Shown in pieces: positions 1 through 11,174 of a stretch of DNA of 64,000 bases (positions are counted from its first letter, which is position 1; each line of letters starts with the position of its first letter). The stretch spans positions 13,850,010 through 13,914,009 of the forward strand of contig CM046838.1 of the NCBI GenBank assembly GCA_025618425.1. The letters are read 5' to 3'. The stretch comes from Heliocidaris tuberculata. Taxonomy: Eukaryota; Echinodermata; Echinoidea; Camarodonta; Echinometridae. Both the position numbers and the translations under genes were made by a program. The notes beneath the pieces were generated by a model, which saw only the letters and a list, made by a program, of their open reading frames with translations, was not told the DNA's origin and made no database searches.

Positions 1-363
1 CCCCCCCCCCTCCCCACTTCATTAAAAAAAAATATATACCTCCATATCACTCCCAGATCAACACCTATGTTGTATAATTTGAAGTAGATGGTTTTCACTT
101 TCTGTGGTGTAAAAATATATCGGGAAAAATCAGAAGCCACAACAGCATTGTAGATAAATATTAATAAATTCTACAATATTGTACACAGATATATAACATT
201 TATATTGAAATAAAGAATATATTAAAATAACATAAACAGATGTAATATATCAAATTATATTTGTCTACAACATAATATAGAAGCGTATATTTTCCACCAC
301 TTTTTTTGTGTGGAGTGAGACCTGGGGGAGGGGGGGATGTTTGTACACACCATCCCTAACCCG

Positions 364-395
<32 letters not shown>

Positions 396-430
396 ATGCA
401 TACCCCCATCCCCCCTTTCTACGCCCCTGA
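1..430 (-). repeat. Dispersed repeat, inverted copy of 55365-55790
   Basis: The block reads as the reverse complement of 55365-55790. Shared landmarks are a G-rich run next to GCGTAG, a TGTACAAACATCCCCC segment, the ACTTTTTT/GGTGGAAAATATA boundary and an AT-rich tail with a TTGTAGATAAATA motif. It contains polyT next to polyG runs (about 366-391). No coding content is convincing; open frames here are read-through of homopolymers. Confidence 0.65.
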
Positions 431-432
431 TG

Positions 433-1110
433 TGAACAATCATTCAATCCTTAACCCTACCTAGCTATGCACATTCATGGCGTATCTCGAATTCAATAAA
501 GGGGAGGGGACGGGATGCTCCCAAGACAGGCGTTAATTGTCCATTAAACATATCCATGCACATGTGACAGTATATTGAATCCTTTCATCATAACCCCAGA
601 CAGTAACGCATCCTCAACTGGTTCGAAAAGATTGGGCAAGAAAAGAAACAAAACAAAAACAAAACAAAACAAAACAAAACAAAACAAAAAACAAAAGAAA
701 AAACAATGTTCAAGCCCGGGTTTTTAAATCTCTCTTCTTGAAAATTGAACAATTTAGGTCCATCTTCCTGTAATGCACTACAATTTGAATTTCGACATCC
801 TCCACTTGTGCAGAAAGACACAATCTGCAATGTTTTGTGTGGGGCGTTTGTGTGCGCGCGCATGTGTGTGTGGATTTGTAGAAGGGACGGGTAGGGATGT
901 GCGGCTAGCATAGACGTATTAGGTATAGTATTAAGGATTAAATGATTGTTTAAATCACTTATTGCTAATAGGCAGCGAACATGTAGTTACTGCCCGATAG
1001 GTACTTTGATCAAATTCAACAGTGAGGCATTTTTGAGCAAACCAATTAATGCGAGTTTTACAAAAGTATCCAGTACTTTCTCAAGCGTATACTGTCAATA
1101 CTCATAGTGT
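433..1110. repeat. Dispersed repeat block shared with 57240-57930
   Basis: Positions 433-850 match 57375-57930 in the same direction (CCTTAACC, AAAGGGGAGGGGAC, CCTCAACTGGTTCGAAAAG, TGTGGGGCGTTTGTGTG). Positions 940-1110 match 57241-57370 in inverted direction (GTTACTGCC, ACTTTGATCAAATTCAA). The ends near 436 and 935 are themselves inverted repeats of AATCATT(C/T)AATCCTTAA, so part of this is probably a TIR element. It also holds an (AAAAC)n run at 648-690 and a TG-rich stretch near 845-870. Confidence 0.55.
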
Positions 1111-1295
1111 CATCCCATGAAACAGACCCTCACCCATAACATCATATTGATATTGTAAAATTATGATTTCGGAGAATATTTTCAAAGTGTGTACTTTTTT
1201 GTGTTACGCATGCACTGCAGTTCCTTTGGAAGGAGAAAAATGTTGTGACTATGAAGAAATTTGCACAAACATCACATCATTTTCTTGCTTAGAAA

Positions 1296-1370
1296 TGACA
1301 ATGACAATGAATGACAATGTCATTGTCATTGACATTGTCATTGACATTGCCATTCATTGTCATTTGACAT
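1296..1370. repeat. Palindromic (GACAAT)n/(ATTGTC)n microsatellite
   Basis: A run of ATGACA units turns directly into its reverse complement TGTCAT around position 1318, so the whole stretch can fold into one hairpin. No gene overlaps it. Confidence 0.8.
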
Positions 1371-1920
1371 TTAAAATCCACTGTAAAATCATACTGGTGC
1401 GCGCATCATGGTGCGCACAATGCGCACACTATGAAAGCGTATAAAGGTCAACTGCACTCGGCACCAAATTAATGACCTTCATCTGCACATGCGCAAATTT
1501 TTAATTACGAATTTGCTTATTATGAAGGGCTCTTATCATAAAATTTGGACGTTGAGTTTCAGATCCCAGTACAATTAATCTTTTTTGAGTAAGCAATGAC
1601 AACAGATGGAATTGTTCATTATTTTCTCTTTCGAAGAATGACAAAATATGATTCACAGCTGTGCAAATCATGTCAGAAATGGAATCACAGTACTGTTAGC
1701 ATGGTTAGTTTCATATTGAAGATAAATCAACGAAATATTTGAATATAGCATTAGCGAACAAATCACAAGTCTCTTGATCACACATAATCAGAACCGAAAA
1801 GGCACTCAACAATGATTTAATGCCCATCTGGCTCTCAGCAGACATCTAAATGCATTCAAAAATACAATGAGAAAATTAAAGCAAGATAAATGACTACTAC
1901 ATGCTTCCACGAAATAATAC

Positions 1921-2150
1921 CTTGAGTTCATAATCTTCTCTCAATCCAGAAGAATTTGTGAGACTGAAGTTGCACATCACATTTTTGGATCCTTCCTGTC
2001 CCATATAGAGAGGCGATTTCTGTCCCTTCCAGGATTCCCCACGACATCTCTTCTGATCAGTGTCATAATACAGCGGAGTTTTACCCCCTCGAATTACGAT
2101 GGTGACGTTCGTAGCGTCGATTTTTGCAGACAGTATATTAGGTGGACCAA
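1921..2150 (-). CDS. Cytokine receptor-like gene (5' part), exon 4: VGPP-type module
   Basis: Fourth visible exon of a receptor gene that starts at 20903 and leaves the window on the left. The acceptor is CACAG before 2150 and the donor is GGTATT after 1921. It starts in phase 1 and ends in phase 0. The reading frame begins VGPPNIL and continues through a beta-rich stretch with two cysteines, RCRGESW and VMCNFSL, then several N-glycosylation sites (NVT, NFS, NSS) and ends YELK. A VGPP linker after the first domain, followed by a C..FSL and EDYEL pattern, is what I expect of an extracellular fibronectin-like module in a haematopoietin or class II cytokine receptor. The ligand is unknown. The next exon is not visible between 1 and 1920, so the transmembrane and signalling parts are outside the window. 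I am confident it is an exon and moderately confident of the family. Confidence 0.7.
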
Positions 2151-2512
2151 CTGTGTCAACAAAAGATTACAAAGCTTTGCCACTTCTGTCAGAATACTCT
2201 TGGGGGAATAATACAAAATACCCATAATGTTCTATTTAAAAAAAAAAAAGAAAAAAAAAGTGAATATTGTTTAACTCTGAGTAAGTCTTCGTAATAAATT
2301 GGTTAGTTGAGGGCTTGAGGCCATGGACTACATGCTGGACTAGGGGAATAGTTGTTTTTATCAATACGTCTAGTTAGTACACAACCAAATCCATAATTAG
2401 CACTATACTGTTCTAATATTGTTTTAAGAGCTCTGTCAGCTTTTCCAGAAATAAATAGGCCTACATGTAACTCTCAACTTCCATGATTTCTTAATTTGTC
2501 CACGTCTCTTAC

Positions 2513-2661
2513 CTCGGGACGCATTACTGCACACCCAATATACCCAAGGTTTTCTGCCGTCTACTTCAAGTGTTACCTCTAAGTGATATAAAGGACAACT
2601 TTCATCTTCCAGCAGTTTTTCACCCAGGAAACAACTTGTAGCATTGGTGTAACAAAGGTTT
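2513..2661 (-). CDS. Cytokine receptor-like gene, exon 3: Cys-rich N-terminal domain
   Basis: The acceptor is CTTGTAG before 2661 and the donor is GAG/GTAAGAG after 2513. It enters in phase 2 (AA from exon 2 plus A gives Lys) and leaves one base, which joins TT of exon 4 to form Val. The frame contains five cysteines (LCYTNATSC, DESC, WVCSN) and N-glycosylation sites at NAT and NAS. A cluster of paired cysteines around a Trp is typical of the first cytokine-receptor module, but I cannot assign a subfamily. Confidence 0.7.
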
Positions 2662-2972
2662 CTACAAGGAGATGGGTATGATGTGATGCCAGAGAAAAGA
2701 GATTAAAAAAAATACACACACACAAACGTCTTAGCATATATATGAAAACAAGAAGAAGAGAATCTTTAGATTTAGCATGATAATCAATGTGTTTGTGTTC
2801 TTTATTGTATGAAGTGATATTCTCTATAAATGAAAAGTGAAGACTAATATCATCATGCTGAAAATTCAGGTTTCATCCAAACAAAATGTCACAATTATAA
2901 ACAAAATAATCACTAATCCACATTTGCCATGTAAACACATTAAAATGTTAATCCAAATATAATAAGTCAGCA

Positions 2973-2976
<4 letters not shown>

Positions 2977-3027
<51 letters not shown>

Positions 3028-3057
3028 TATATAGACACACACACACACACACACACA
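2977..3057. repeat. (AT)n and (CA)n compound microsatellite
   Basis: An AT run at about 2977-3034 is followed by an AC run at 3036-3057, inside the intron just downstream of exon 2 of the minus-strand receptor gene. Confidence 0.95.
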
Positions 3058-3078
3058 ATATGTGTAAAATATACTTAC

Positions 3079-3211
3079 TTGGAGTCTCTACCATATCCCT
3101 TTGTAAGGTTGTACATGCCAGTATAGTTTTCTACAGGTTCCCAAGCTGCTACAAAGTTAAGATCCCCAACATCAGTTATTATTGGGGAATAGCAGGCCCA
3201 AGCTATTTGAC
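3079..3211 (-). CDS. Cytokine receptor-like gene, exon 2: start of mature ectodomain
   Basis: The acceptor is CACAG/GT before 3211 and the donor is CAA/GTAAGT after 3079. It enters two bases into a codon and encodes 43 full codons with no stop: IAWACYSP, then a strand with VAAWEPVENYTG and N-glycosylation sites NYT and NLT. The A-C-Y and A-W-E-P pattern resembles the first strands of a fibronectin or cytokine-receptor module. Phase to exon 3 matches exactly. It lies beside (AT)n and (CA)n microsatellites at 2977-3057. The intron upstream is about 17.6 kb and is full of transposons. Confidence 0.7.
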
Positions 3212-3346
3212 CTGTGACGTACGGAACAAATCAGAGAATTTAAACCTTCCTAATTTCAAAATGGAATATACAAATTTAAAACCCTTTTTTGATGTTTGAT
3301 TAGCTACTTGAGACCTCTAAAATAAATGAATACATTTTCACATATG

Positions 3347-3616
3347 CCCGTTGATTGATTGATTGATTGATTTTTATTTGCCAAGCCTCTGACATACAAC
3401 AATAAAAGCATATCAGATCAAAATTATGTAAGCTTGAACAGGATAACCCACGAAAGCTCGAGAGCTTATTTCCAGTGGGGTCCCCAACATACAAAATTAA
3501 TAAGTTAAATTTGTATTTTTTACAGACTGAGAAGGAAAAAAAAATATTAAGAATAATAACAATGATAACAACAACAATAATGATATATGTAATAATGATA
3601 ATAATAATAATAAGAA

Positions 3617-3647
<31 letters not shown>

Positions 3648-3816
3648 AAGATGAGGAGGAGAAGGAGCAAAAAGAATAATAAAGAATATGTTGAATCTCT
3701 AAAACGTACAAAAACAAAAGTATATACAAACTTAGACTTATTATATTATTATAGAATAATAACAATGATAACAACAACAACAATAATGATATATGTAATA
3801 ATGATAATAATAATAA

Positions 3817-3847
<31 letters not shown>

Positions 3848-5560
3848 AAGATGAGGAGGAGAAGGAGCAAAAAGAATAATAAAGAATATGTTGAATCTCT
3901 AAAACGTACAAAAACAAAAGTATATACAAACTTAGACAGCATGAACCTGGCAGAGAAAAGAAAAGTGTTCTGTCTTCAGGCAATTTCAATCATATACCAT
4001 GTCATTAGCTTCTCTCCTCTGACTCTCAAGTGATAGGTATTCCCTTAATTTCCTCTTAAAAAGAGCAAAGTTTTCTATTTCCTTTATATAATTAGGAAGG
4101 GTATTCCAATTGCGCTAGCCAACTCGATGCCTAAATACTTCACAGATTCTTTTCTCTGGATTACTTGATTATTGTGTGTCACTTTGAATTCAAATGACTT
4201 TTCAGAACTACTTTTAAAACAAAACAAAATGCTTTCTGTTTTGCCCAAGTGTAAAGAAAGCTTATTATCAGTCATCCAATCGACACACGTAGACAGCTGT
4301 TCACTGAGCTTCTCCTCAAGATATTTTTGGATTAGGATTTGAATAGAGTAGTACGCTGTCATCAGCGTACAATAATAGTTTACAGTCTTTTATACAAATA
4401 CACACATCATTGATATAACTTGTAAATAGAATTGGGCCTAAAATGCTTCCCTGAGGAACACCGCATGTTATCGGCATTAGTTTGGAACGAATATCATGAA
4501 TGGCCACTACTTGGTGTCGATTAGACAAGTATATAGGATCTAAACCATTCTAAACTTGCCTTATTAAAACCCATTATTTGTAACTTTTTCAACAAGACGC
4601 CATGATTAACTGTATCAAAAGCTTTTTGCAGATCAAGGAGCACCATACCAACAAAGCGCCCTTTGGAAGTTTCTGTCCTCAAATAATCAGTTAAATGAAT
4701 TAGACATGTTTCAGTCGAATAGTCATGTCGAAAGCCAGATTGAAATTCATAAATTATATCATTTTCTTTGAAGTATTTTTCAATTTGAACACAGACCGAT
4801 TTTTCCAGAATTTTTGATGCTACGCTAAAACACTAATAGGTGTATAATTGCTTACATCAGTTTTATCTTTCATTTTATAAAGTGGAGTCACTTTTGCTAT
4901 TTTCATATCCTCAGGAAAAGTGCTCGTCAAGATAGATAGGTTCATTAAGTAACTTAAAGGCTTACATAAAACCTTCGCACCATTTTTCAGAAATTTAGCT
5001 GGAATCATGTCTAACCCAGTACTTTTTGATACATTTAATTTATGTAACTCATTGAAAACAAATTGTTCACTGATTGGTGATAACTCGAAGCTGTTTTCAA
5101 GTACACCTTTTCTTTCGTAAAACTCACGAATACAATCATAGTCTGCGCTGAAAAGATTTTTACAAGGAGGGAGTTTGTCTACTAATTTGGCGGCCACATT
5201 TGTAAAATAAGAATTGAATTCATTAGCTATGGCCATCTCATCATGACATAATTCCCCATCGATGGTAATGACAGATTCTTGTTCTTTTCTCTTCTTACTT
5301 TTTAATCCTAAGTTTTTCAGATTCTGCCAAAGTCTTTTCGAATCTTGTTTATTTTCTTCTAATTTGTTTTGTAAGTATTCGATTTTAGCCTTTTTCACCT
5401 CTCTTTGGACCATATTTCATAATATTCTGTATCTTTTAGAGAGCGCCTCATCTTTTGCTCTTTTCCTCATTTTTTTGTATACTATATTTCTCTCTTGAAT
5501 CAGGGAAAGAATATCTTTATTCACCCAATATTCGTTAACGAGGTTAAATTCTAATTAATA
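3347..5560 (-). mobile_element. CR1/Jockey-like non-LTR retrotransposon, 5'-truncated and decayed
   Basis: The minus strand encodes the reverse transcriptase of a LINE. The segment 5413-4820 gives the pre-RT linker (MVQREVKKAKIEYLQNKLEE) and RT motifs up to a disturbed Y.PISVL. The segment 4528-4316 gives GVPQGSILGPILFTSYINDV and the catalytic YADDSVLLYSN box. The segment 4362-4084 continues in another frame, so there are frameshifts and stops between. The left end has the typical CR1-type tail: AATAAAAATCAA followed by a (TCAA)n tandem at 3347-3370. No endonuclease domain remains. The microsatellite-rich duplication at 3541-3945 sits inside its 3' part. It lies in the long intron of the receptor gene and is certainly inactive. 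Confidence 0.85.
3541..3945. repeat. About 200 bp tandem duplication carrying AAT/AAC/AAG microsatellites
   Basis: Two direct copies (about 3541-3740 and 3741-3945) each contain ATAATAACAATGATAACAAC, an (AAG)n run, GATGAGGAGGAGAAGGAGC and ACGTACAAAAACAAAAGTAT. They differ mainly in microsatellite length, so the duplication is young. The long open frames here are only triplet-repeat artefacts. Confidence 0.9.
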
Positions 5561-5599
5561 TGCGTTGTGACGTACGAGACCAGAGAAAAGTTTATTTTT

Positions 5600-5851
5600 T
5601 TAACCAAAATGGTCATTATTTAATATGTCTTGAATCTTTACGAGTAAGAATTTCAAATACCCTACCCTAAAACAGAATATAAAAAACGATCTTTATCATT
5701 CTCTGGAAATTCTTTATTTAATAAACTACCATTATTTGTTCAAAACTGTAAGCCAACAGGTAATTTCAAAAAACAATGTAAACATTTTTGTAACATGCTT
5801 TGAAGAACTATCTGGCTGTTAAAGATTATTAATGTTTTTACTTGTTTGTAT
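5600..5851 (+). mobile_element. LINE reverse transcriptase C-terminus fragment
   Basis: The plus-strand frame around 5698-5800 reads SFSGNSLFNKLPLFVQNCK, then a short Lys/Cys-rich end. This is the usual tail of CR1/Jockey-like ORF2 (SF-ps-lWNkLP). It lies tail to tail with the minus-strand LINE at 3347-5560 and its end forms the left arm of the palindrome at 5749-5954. Confidence 0.7.
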
Positions 5852-5954
5852 ACACAAACAAGTAAAAACATGAATAATCTTTAACAGCCAGATAGTTCTT
5901 CAAAGCATGTTACAAAAATGTTTACATTGTTTTTTGAAATTACCTGTTGGCTTA
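5749..5954. repeat. Near-perfect 206 bp palindrome
   Basis: Positions 5749-5851 and 5852-5954 are reverse complements with only about two differences visible to me. The centre is at GTATAC. The arms contain LINE 3' sequence, so a LINE tail has been duplicated in inverted orientation with almost no spacer. Confidence 0.9.
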
Positions 5955-6119
5955 ATGGCTTAATGGCAAACGAGGGCCTTGTGCTTTTTGGCATGGTTCT
6001 TGTGGGGTGGCCACCCGATTCCACATGGATTGTTGTCGCAGGGATGCTATATATGTTAGCAATAGTGTCTTTGAAATGTTGCACTGTGCTGTCTCCTTTT
6101 GTGGTTTCGGATAGGTGCT

Positions 6120-6152
<33 letters not shown>

Positions 6153-6310
6153 CTTTTTTTTTTGGGGGGGGGGGGAGGGGGGGGGGGTGATGGAGTGGCG
6201 CACTTTGCTGGGCACTGGGCCCGTGTGCTCTGTTGGTTGGGTCTCAACGGTATCCTATGAATGTAATGATTCCATGTTTGATATTTTGTTTATATTATAT
6301 TTTTTGTGGA
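5955..6310. other. Non-coding stretch with polyT/polyG junction
   Basis: The region contains T32-like and G-rich runs at 6121-6187 next to each other and no supported gene. Open frames through the runs are low complexity. It probably belongs to the G-run repeat family described in the findings. Confidence 0.5.
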
Positions 6311-7290
6311 GGGCTCCGTTGTAAAGCAGTTACATAACGCAATCGAACTACCCTCCACTATTTTACTTGCCATAAATAAGACAAGGCTAAATAAATAAAT
6401 AAATAATACATCAATCCCACAACTATTCAGGCTTAGAAACCACAAAGAAATAAGATATGCAGCATGTTACTGTCTAACAGATGCAAATCTGTTAGTCTGC
6501 GTATGACTTTATGTAATGTTATTAATTATGAACTGGATTCAGTTGCAATATGAATTAAGGCTAACAAATTATCATTAAATCTAGAAAAAAAAATTAAATG
6601 TTATTTAGTAATACTTTTAACGAACTATACAGCTCGTCCGATTTTAATAGATAATACAAAAATACACAAAGTGATTAAAACAAAAATTATTAGGCACTAT
6701 AATAGGTAATAAACCTTCATGGAAGCGTCATATTGATCAGTCGATCAATCTCTACTGTTTCCAATTTTTTGTTTTTATAATATCTTTCATTGCTTTCTCT
6801 TCGATAAAAAGTGTGTTTTCACTGTTTTGTTATGTTTGCTTCGTTTATGATTTGTTTACTCCTCATGGCTATGTATCTGTCTTTTTTCCGCTTCACCTTC
6901 TATTTCCCCCTTTTCTACTCTTTCCCCTTTTCAAATTTTTCTTTCTTTGCCGTTTTTGTTTGTTGGCATGTTATGCATGATTGCCCAGTTTTTATATATT
7001 GCATAAATTATAATATACCTTTTACTAGGGACCAGCGCTTCTATAAGCTCTGCTTCTTTGCCGGCCTCATTTTTCATTCTCATTACTTTGATGTAGTCTT
7101 CACTGTTGTTAATCTTTTTCTTAAAACTCAAACGTTAATGCTCTTTATTTTGCTTGCAATAATCGAAAATGTTTCGGCACTTAGTTTCGTTGTCAATTAT
7201 TTTTATATTGTTAATTGCACAAAAGTTATTTTTATATGCTTTGAAAATGAAAATGAAATCAAATCAAATAAAATCTAAATCTGAAATCTG
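6311..7290 (+). mobile_element. LINE 3' untranslated remnant(s)
   Basis: An (AAAT)n tail occurs at about 6389-6408, and a second tail, AATGAAATCAAATCAAATAAA, at about 7250-7275. The GGGACCAGCGCTTCTATAAGC segment near 7028 is typical of a CR1-like 3' UTR. A 155-codon open frame at 6811-7278 is Phe/Leu-rich low-complexity sequence and I do not accept it as a gene. Confidence 0.5.
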
Positions 7291-7919
7291 ACTTACGGGA
7301 CCTGTGATGTACGGGATAATTTGTTCCAATGCAAAACGCATTAGGCCAGGAGCCTGTCCCGAAATAGTCACCCCATTTGCATATGAGATTTGACCCCTTT
7401 AAGTTACTTAGACCATCCATGTCATTCACAAAAAGCTTCTCAGCTCGAACGAAGCCGCCGGGTTTATCCCCTGAGCCCCCCCCCGCCCCCCCCCCCCCAG
7501 GGCCCCAACTCGGGTCGATTTCAAAATATATGCGCCAGAATTTGTTAGAAGAAAGTAGTATAACTAAATATTCTGTTGGGTTGTCAGTCGGCCCCTAAAA
7601 ATTGGACAAAATTTTGTCAGAGGAAAGAGGTATGGGTGTACATTACAAAACTATAAAAACTGACAAAACTTCCATCCGGAAGGGGGTGTAACACGCCCCT
7701 GAAAAAAACACCGAAGTGCCCGTTGAACCAAGCTTTGCTGCCCAAAATGTTCTGGATGTACAGAAAAACCATTTTTGGGCATTATAACCTTAATAACTCC
7801 AAAGTGTCTCATTCAACCTATAGGTTAAATTTGCTTAGTACAATATTGAATGTTGCAATTTCCTTGGGGTGCTATTTGGTGTTAAATGATCGTTTTAAAA
7901 TTAAGTTATTAAATTGATA

Positions 7920-9380
7920 CTAGCAGCGCCCGTGGAAAATCCACGGGATTCGAGCGCAAAAAAAATGTGAAAAATTAGTTTCAAATTTTGGTTTATTAAA
8001 CTTATATTGAATTCAGCCACCCGCCCCCGCTATCTACGCCAATGCCTTAAGCATATGAATATACTCGATTAATTCTTCAACGGATATATGTAGAATCTTC
8101 TCATACGGTAAGATGAATTTATCATCAAATTTTAACTGCAGTAATAATAATTTTTTTAAAAGATGATAAGTAAACTGTTTCCAATCTTGAAATAAGCAGC
8201 TCTGTAAGGCATTTACTGCCAGACTCCTCCCCTGGAGTTCAGCCAGCCAACCCTTACAACAGCTCAGCCTCAGAGTGCTGGCGTTGCCGTGACAGAGTAC
8301 CGGCTTTATATTGTAGAGAAGAATGCCATTAGTTTTTAACTAATTACGGAGAAAATAGGGACAAACAAAGTCTACAAATACTATACTGCAACTTTTTTTT
8401 GTTCTCAAGAATGTCATTCATGTCCAAAGTCAACCTTGGACATCTCCAAATAAGCTGCTCAGTTAGTCATTTACCCCTGGTCTCTCCGTGATCTCCTCCC
8501 CCGGAGTTCATATCACGCAGCCAAGGCTGCAGCGCTGATACTGCTCAACTCACAGTGCAGCGCCGCCGTGATGGAGTCTAAAAAGAGAAGAACTCCATCA
8601 GTTGTTGACTAAATACAGAGAAAATAGGTCAAAGGAAGTCCGTAAATACAGTTTCTAACAGTTTTTTAGTTCTAAATAATATCACTCACGTCCAAAATCA
8701 ACCTTAGAATGTACGTAGTGCAGTGTATTTGTAAGCTCGATCGGGAAACCATAGTCAACTATGTGTGTACAGTACATACAAATTGCATGCATGCGATATG
8801 CATCGTCGATCGCGTCCCATTGCATCGCAGTGCGTGGGTGCTGCTCCTATGGTGTAGTGATCACAAAGTGTACGATCAAACAATTGAATACATACCTACA
8901 CATACCATCGAGCTCTATGGAGCCTGTGACACTATGGGACATACCCATGCCATAATTATTTTCTTACGGGGGTTCCCCCCGGTAAGAGTAAGATTAGCAA
9001 GATGGCTAACGCGAGTCGTCTAACACGGGTCGCACAATGCAAGTTGATAATCATCGTGAACAACATTGTTCGTCACCTGCCATGCCGTGCCTGTGATGGG
9101 CCATATAAGGGAGGGTGCACGACTGACAACACCGCCGTCGTGCAAGGGATCCATGCGGAAAGCAGCCGTTCCTTCGGCCTGCCCGTCCCCCCCCCCCAAA
9201 TCTCCCCAAATCACGTTTAGGGACGTCGACGGCGACGACGGGGTCGGCGTGGCACGCGGAATACGGGAGACACGGGCCATGGAATTATGCCACCGATCCC
9301 GCGTAACGGCGAGGGCGGACACGGCGGAGGAAAAATGTTTTTGCGACCACAAAAAACGGTTTTGAGTATTAATATATAGA
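7920..9380 (-). mobile_element. Non-autonomous Helitron A
   Basis: On the minus strand the element begins TCTATATATTAATACTC at 9380 and ends with a GC-rich hairpin (CCCGTGGA, loop, TCCACGGG) about 9 bases before a terminal CTAG at 7923-7920. The base after CTAG is T. These are the diagnostic ends of a Helitron (5' TC, 3' hairpin plus CTRR, insertion between A and T). No Rep/helicase frame is visible in its 1461 bp, so it depends on an autonomous partner. The 5' 0.9 kb matches Helitron B at 12620-13500. A moderate GC-rich stretch near 9000-9360 gives overlapping open frames on both strands that I take as non-coding. Confidence 0.85.
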
Positions 9381-9429
9381 CTAGCAGCAGTACCCGTGGA
9401 AAAATTCCACGGGTGCTAGCCAGGGAAGT

Positions 9430-10440
9430 ATGGATTGATTTTTGCGAACACATCTTCTTTGGAACAATGTTGAAATTATTACTGTTTTAAATTGTGGCTT
9501 ATTAAATTATATTGAATGGGATAAACATATTACAATGTTTTTGTTACCAAATAATCATATTCAAACTATATGTTTTCAAATGATAGGTTAATATGTGTAC
9601 ATGAATATCATGTATTCTTTTAATTAATAAGACAAATGCTTAATAATTATGGTTCTATGGGTAATGGTTTCTAAAAGAAATATTTTGTAATTTTTGTTTT
9701 TCATCTAAGTTAATTTTTAGTTTCTCTTGTATTTATCTTAGATTCTTTTAGTATTGTTTTATTAGTTCAAGTGAATAATACATGAAATATTAAGAGAAAA
9801 ATAAGTTTAAGATTACAACATGTCATTCTTACTATAGAATATGTCACATGCTTTTTTTGAAAGGTAAAAGTCTGTTTGTTTGTTTTTTATTTGGTTTTGG
9901 GCTAAAATAATTTATCATTTTTATGTCTTATAGTGGTGATTATGTATAATACACTTTTGCTGATGAGAGAGATTGCATATCTACTGTTTTTATGTAGGAA
10001 ATAACAATACAATTATTTCAAAACTTGTTTCCACGTGAAAATCACTGGCCATATAATACTGTGAAATTAATCTTATTTTATTTGAGCTAATGCCTTTTAA
10101 CTTCCATGAAGATTGTTTTATGTTTGTGTGTTTATTGAAGCAAATTTTTTACCTGTCCTTTCCCACCCCGTTCTCACAATATCACCTAAGGAGAAACGTG
10201 AGCGTAGGTGCCTGATGCCTAAACATATAAAATCCTACCGTGCCATCCATTACATTTTTTTGTAATGAAACATGATTTGCAAAAGTCATAATCCAATTTA
10301 CTCACGTACCCCTGCAATATTTGAAACCCCAGATAAAATTGTGAATCCACCACTTAATAATAATCTGTGGACAATTATGGATGGTGAGTGCAGGCTCTAT
10401 CCCCTTATCATGCCCCCTCCCCTCCCTTCACTCCAGCCAG
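9430..10440. other. AT-rich interior of Helitron B, no gene seen
   Basis: About 1 kb of AT-rich sequence without supported coding frames or clear element ends. It may be the original body of Helitron B or another old insertion. Confidence 0.4.
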
Positions 10441-11070
10441 TGGCGTATAGAAAGGTTCCACTTTCTTTGGGGGTGATTTCATTTTTTCTACAATGAACAT
10501 AAACTGTTAATTAATGCCCACCCCCCCCCCCTCTCCGCTTTTTACGCTCATGAATCCAGTGATTACATTTTTTGTACAATAAAATAAAATTGATGCACTC
10601 ACATATGCCCCATCAAAAAAAAAAAAAGTAAAAAAGAAAAAAAGACAGCCCAAAATGCTGATTTTTTTTTTTTGTTGCTTGTGAGAATAATGAGGGAAAA
10701 CTGGAACCCATAAAATCTGGTAACCCCCCCCCCCCCCCCAATGAGCGACTTTTGGAGGGCTGGAGAAACAAAAAAAATTCTTGGAGGGCTGGCGAATTTT
10801 TTTTTTTCACTTACACCCCCCCCCCCCCCCCCCCCCCCCCCCACCCCGCTGAGGGACTTTTGGAGGGCTGGCGAAAAAAATTCATGGAGGGCTGGCCAAT
10901 TTTTTTTTTTTCACTTACCCCCATCCCCCCCCCCCCCCCCCCCAGCTATCTATGAACATGACTCCAGTGATTTCATTCAAATTTTTCTACAATGAAGTTA
11001 ATCATATCCCCCATCAACCACTGCACACCCCCCACCCCACCCCGCTATCTATGCCCATGACTCCAGCATA
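10440..11070. repeat. G/C-run repeat cluster with GGAGGGCTGG units
   Basis: At least two direct units carry GGAGGGCTGG, then an A/T run, then CACTTAC and a long C run (C runs near 10721, 10817, 10924). The pattern occurs in inverted form at 24440-24660. The sequence between GCGTA(T/G)A and C-runs looks like one dispersed family that expands by homopolymer slippage. Confidence 0.65.
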
Positions 11071-11174
11071 CTCTATTAATTCTTCAAAGGATTAACCGTT
11101 AACGCCCCTAGCACATGTTTGCCCCTGAAACTGAAAGACTATTATTAACGAATTAAGCTTGATCTATAGTCTTG

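Noticed and set aside
3547..3989. Two minus-strand open frames of 82-131 codons
   Set aside because: They are translations of AAG/AAT microsatellites (poly-Ser, poly-Tyr, poly-Leu) inside a tandem duplication.
6811..7278. 155-codon plus-strand open frame, Phe-rich
   Set aside because: Low-complexity Phe/Leu/Ile composition, no splice or promoter context, and it ends in a LINE-type ATCAAAT tail; it is 3' UTR-like sequence.
9020..9352. GC-rich open frames on both strands in Helitron A
   Set aside because: Similar frames exist at 13075-13462 in Helitron B with shifts and no conserved protein; no Rep or helicase motifs.
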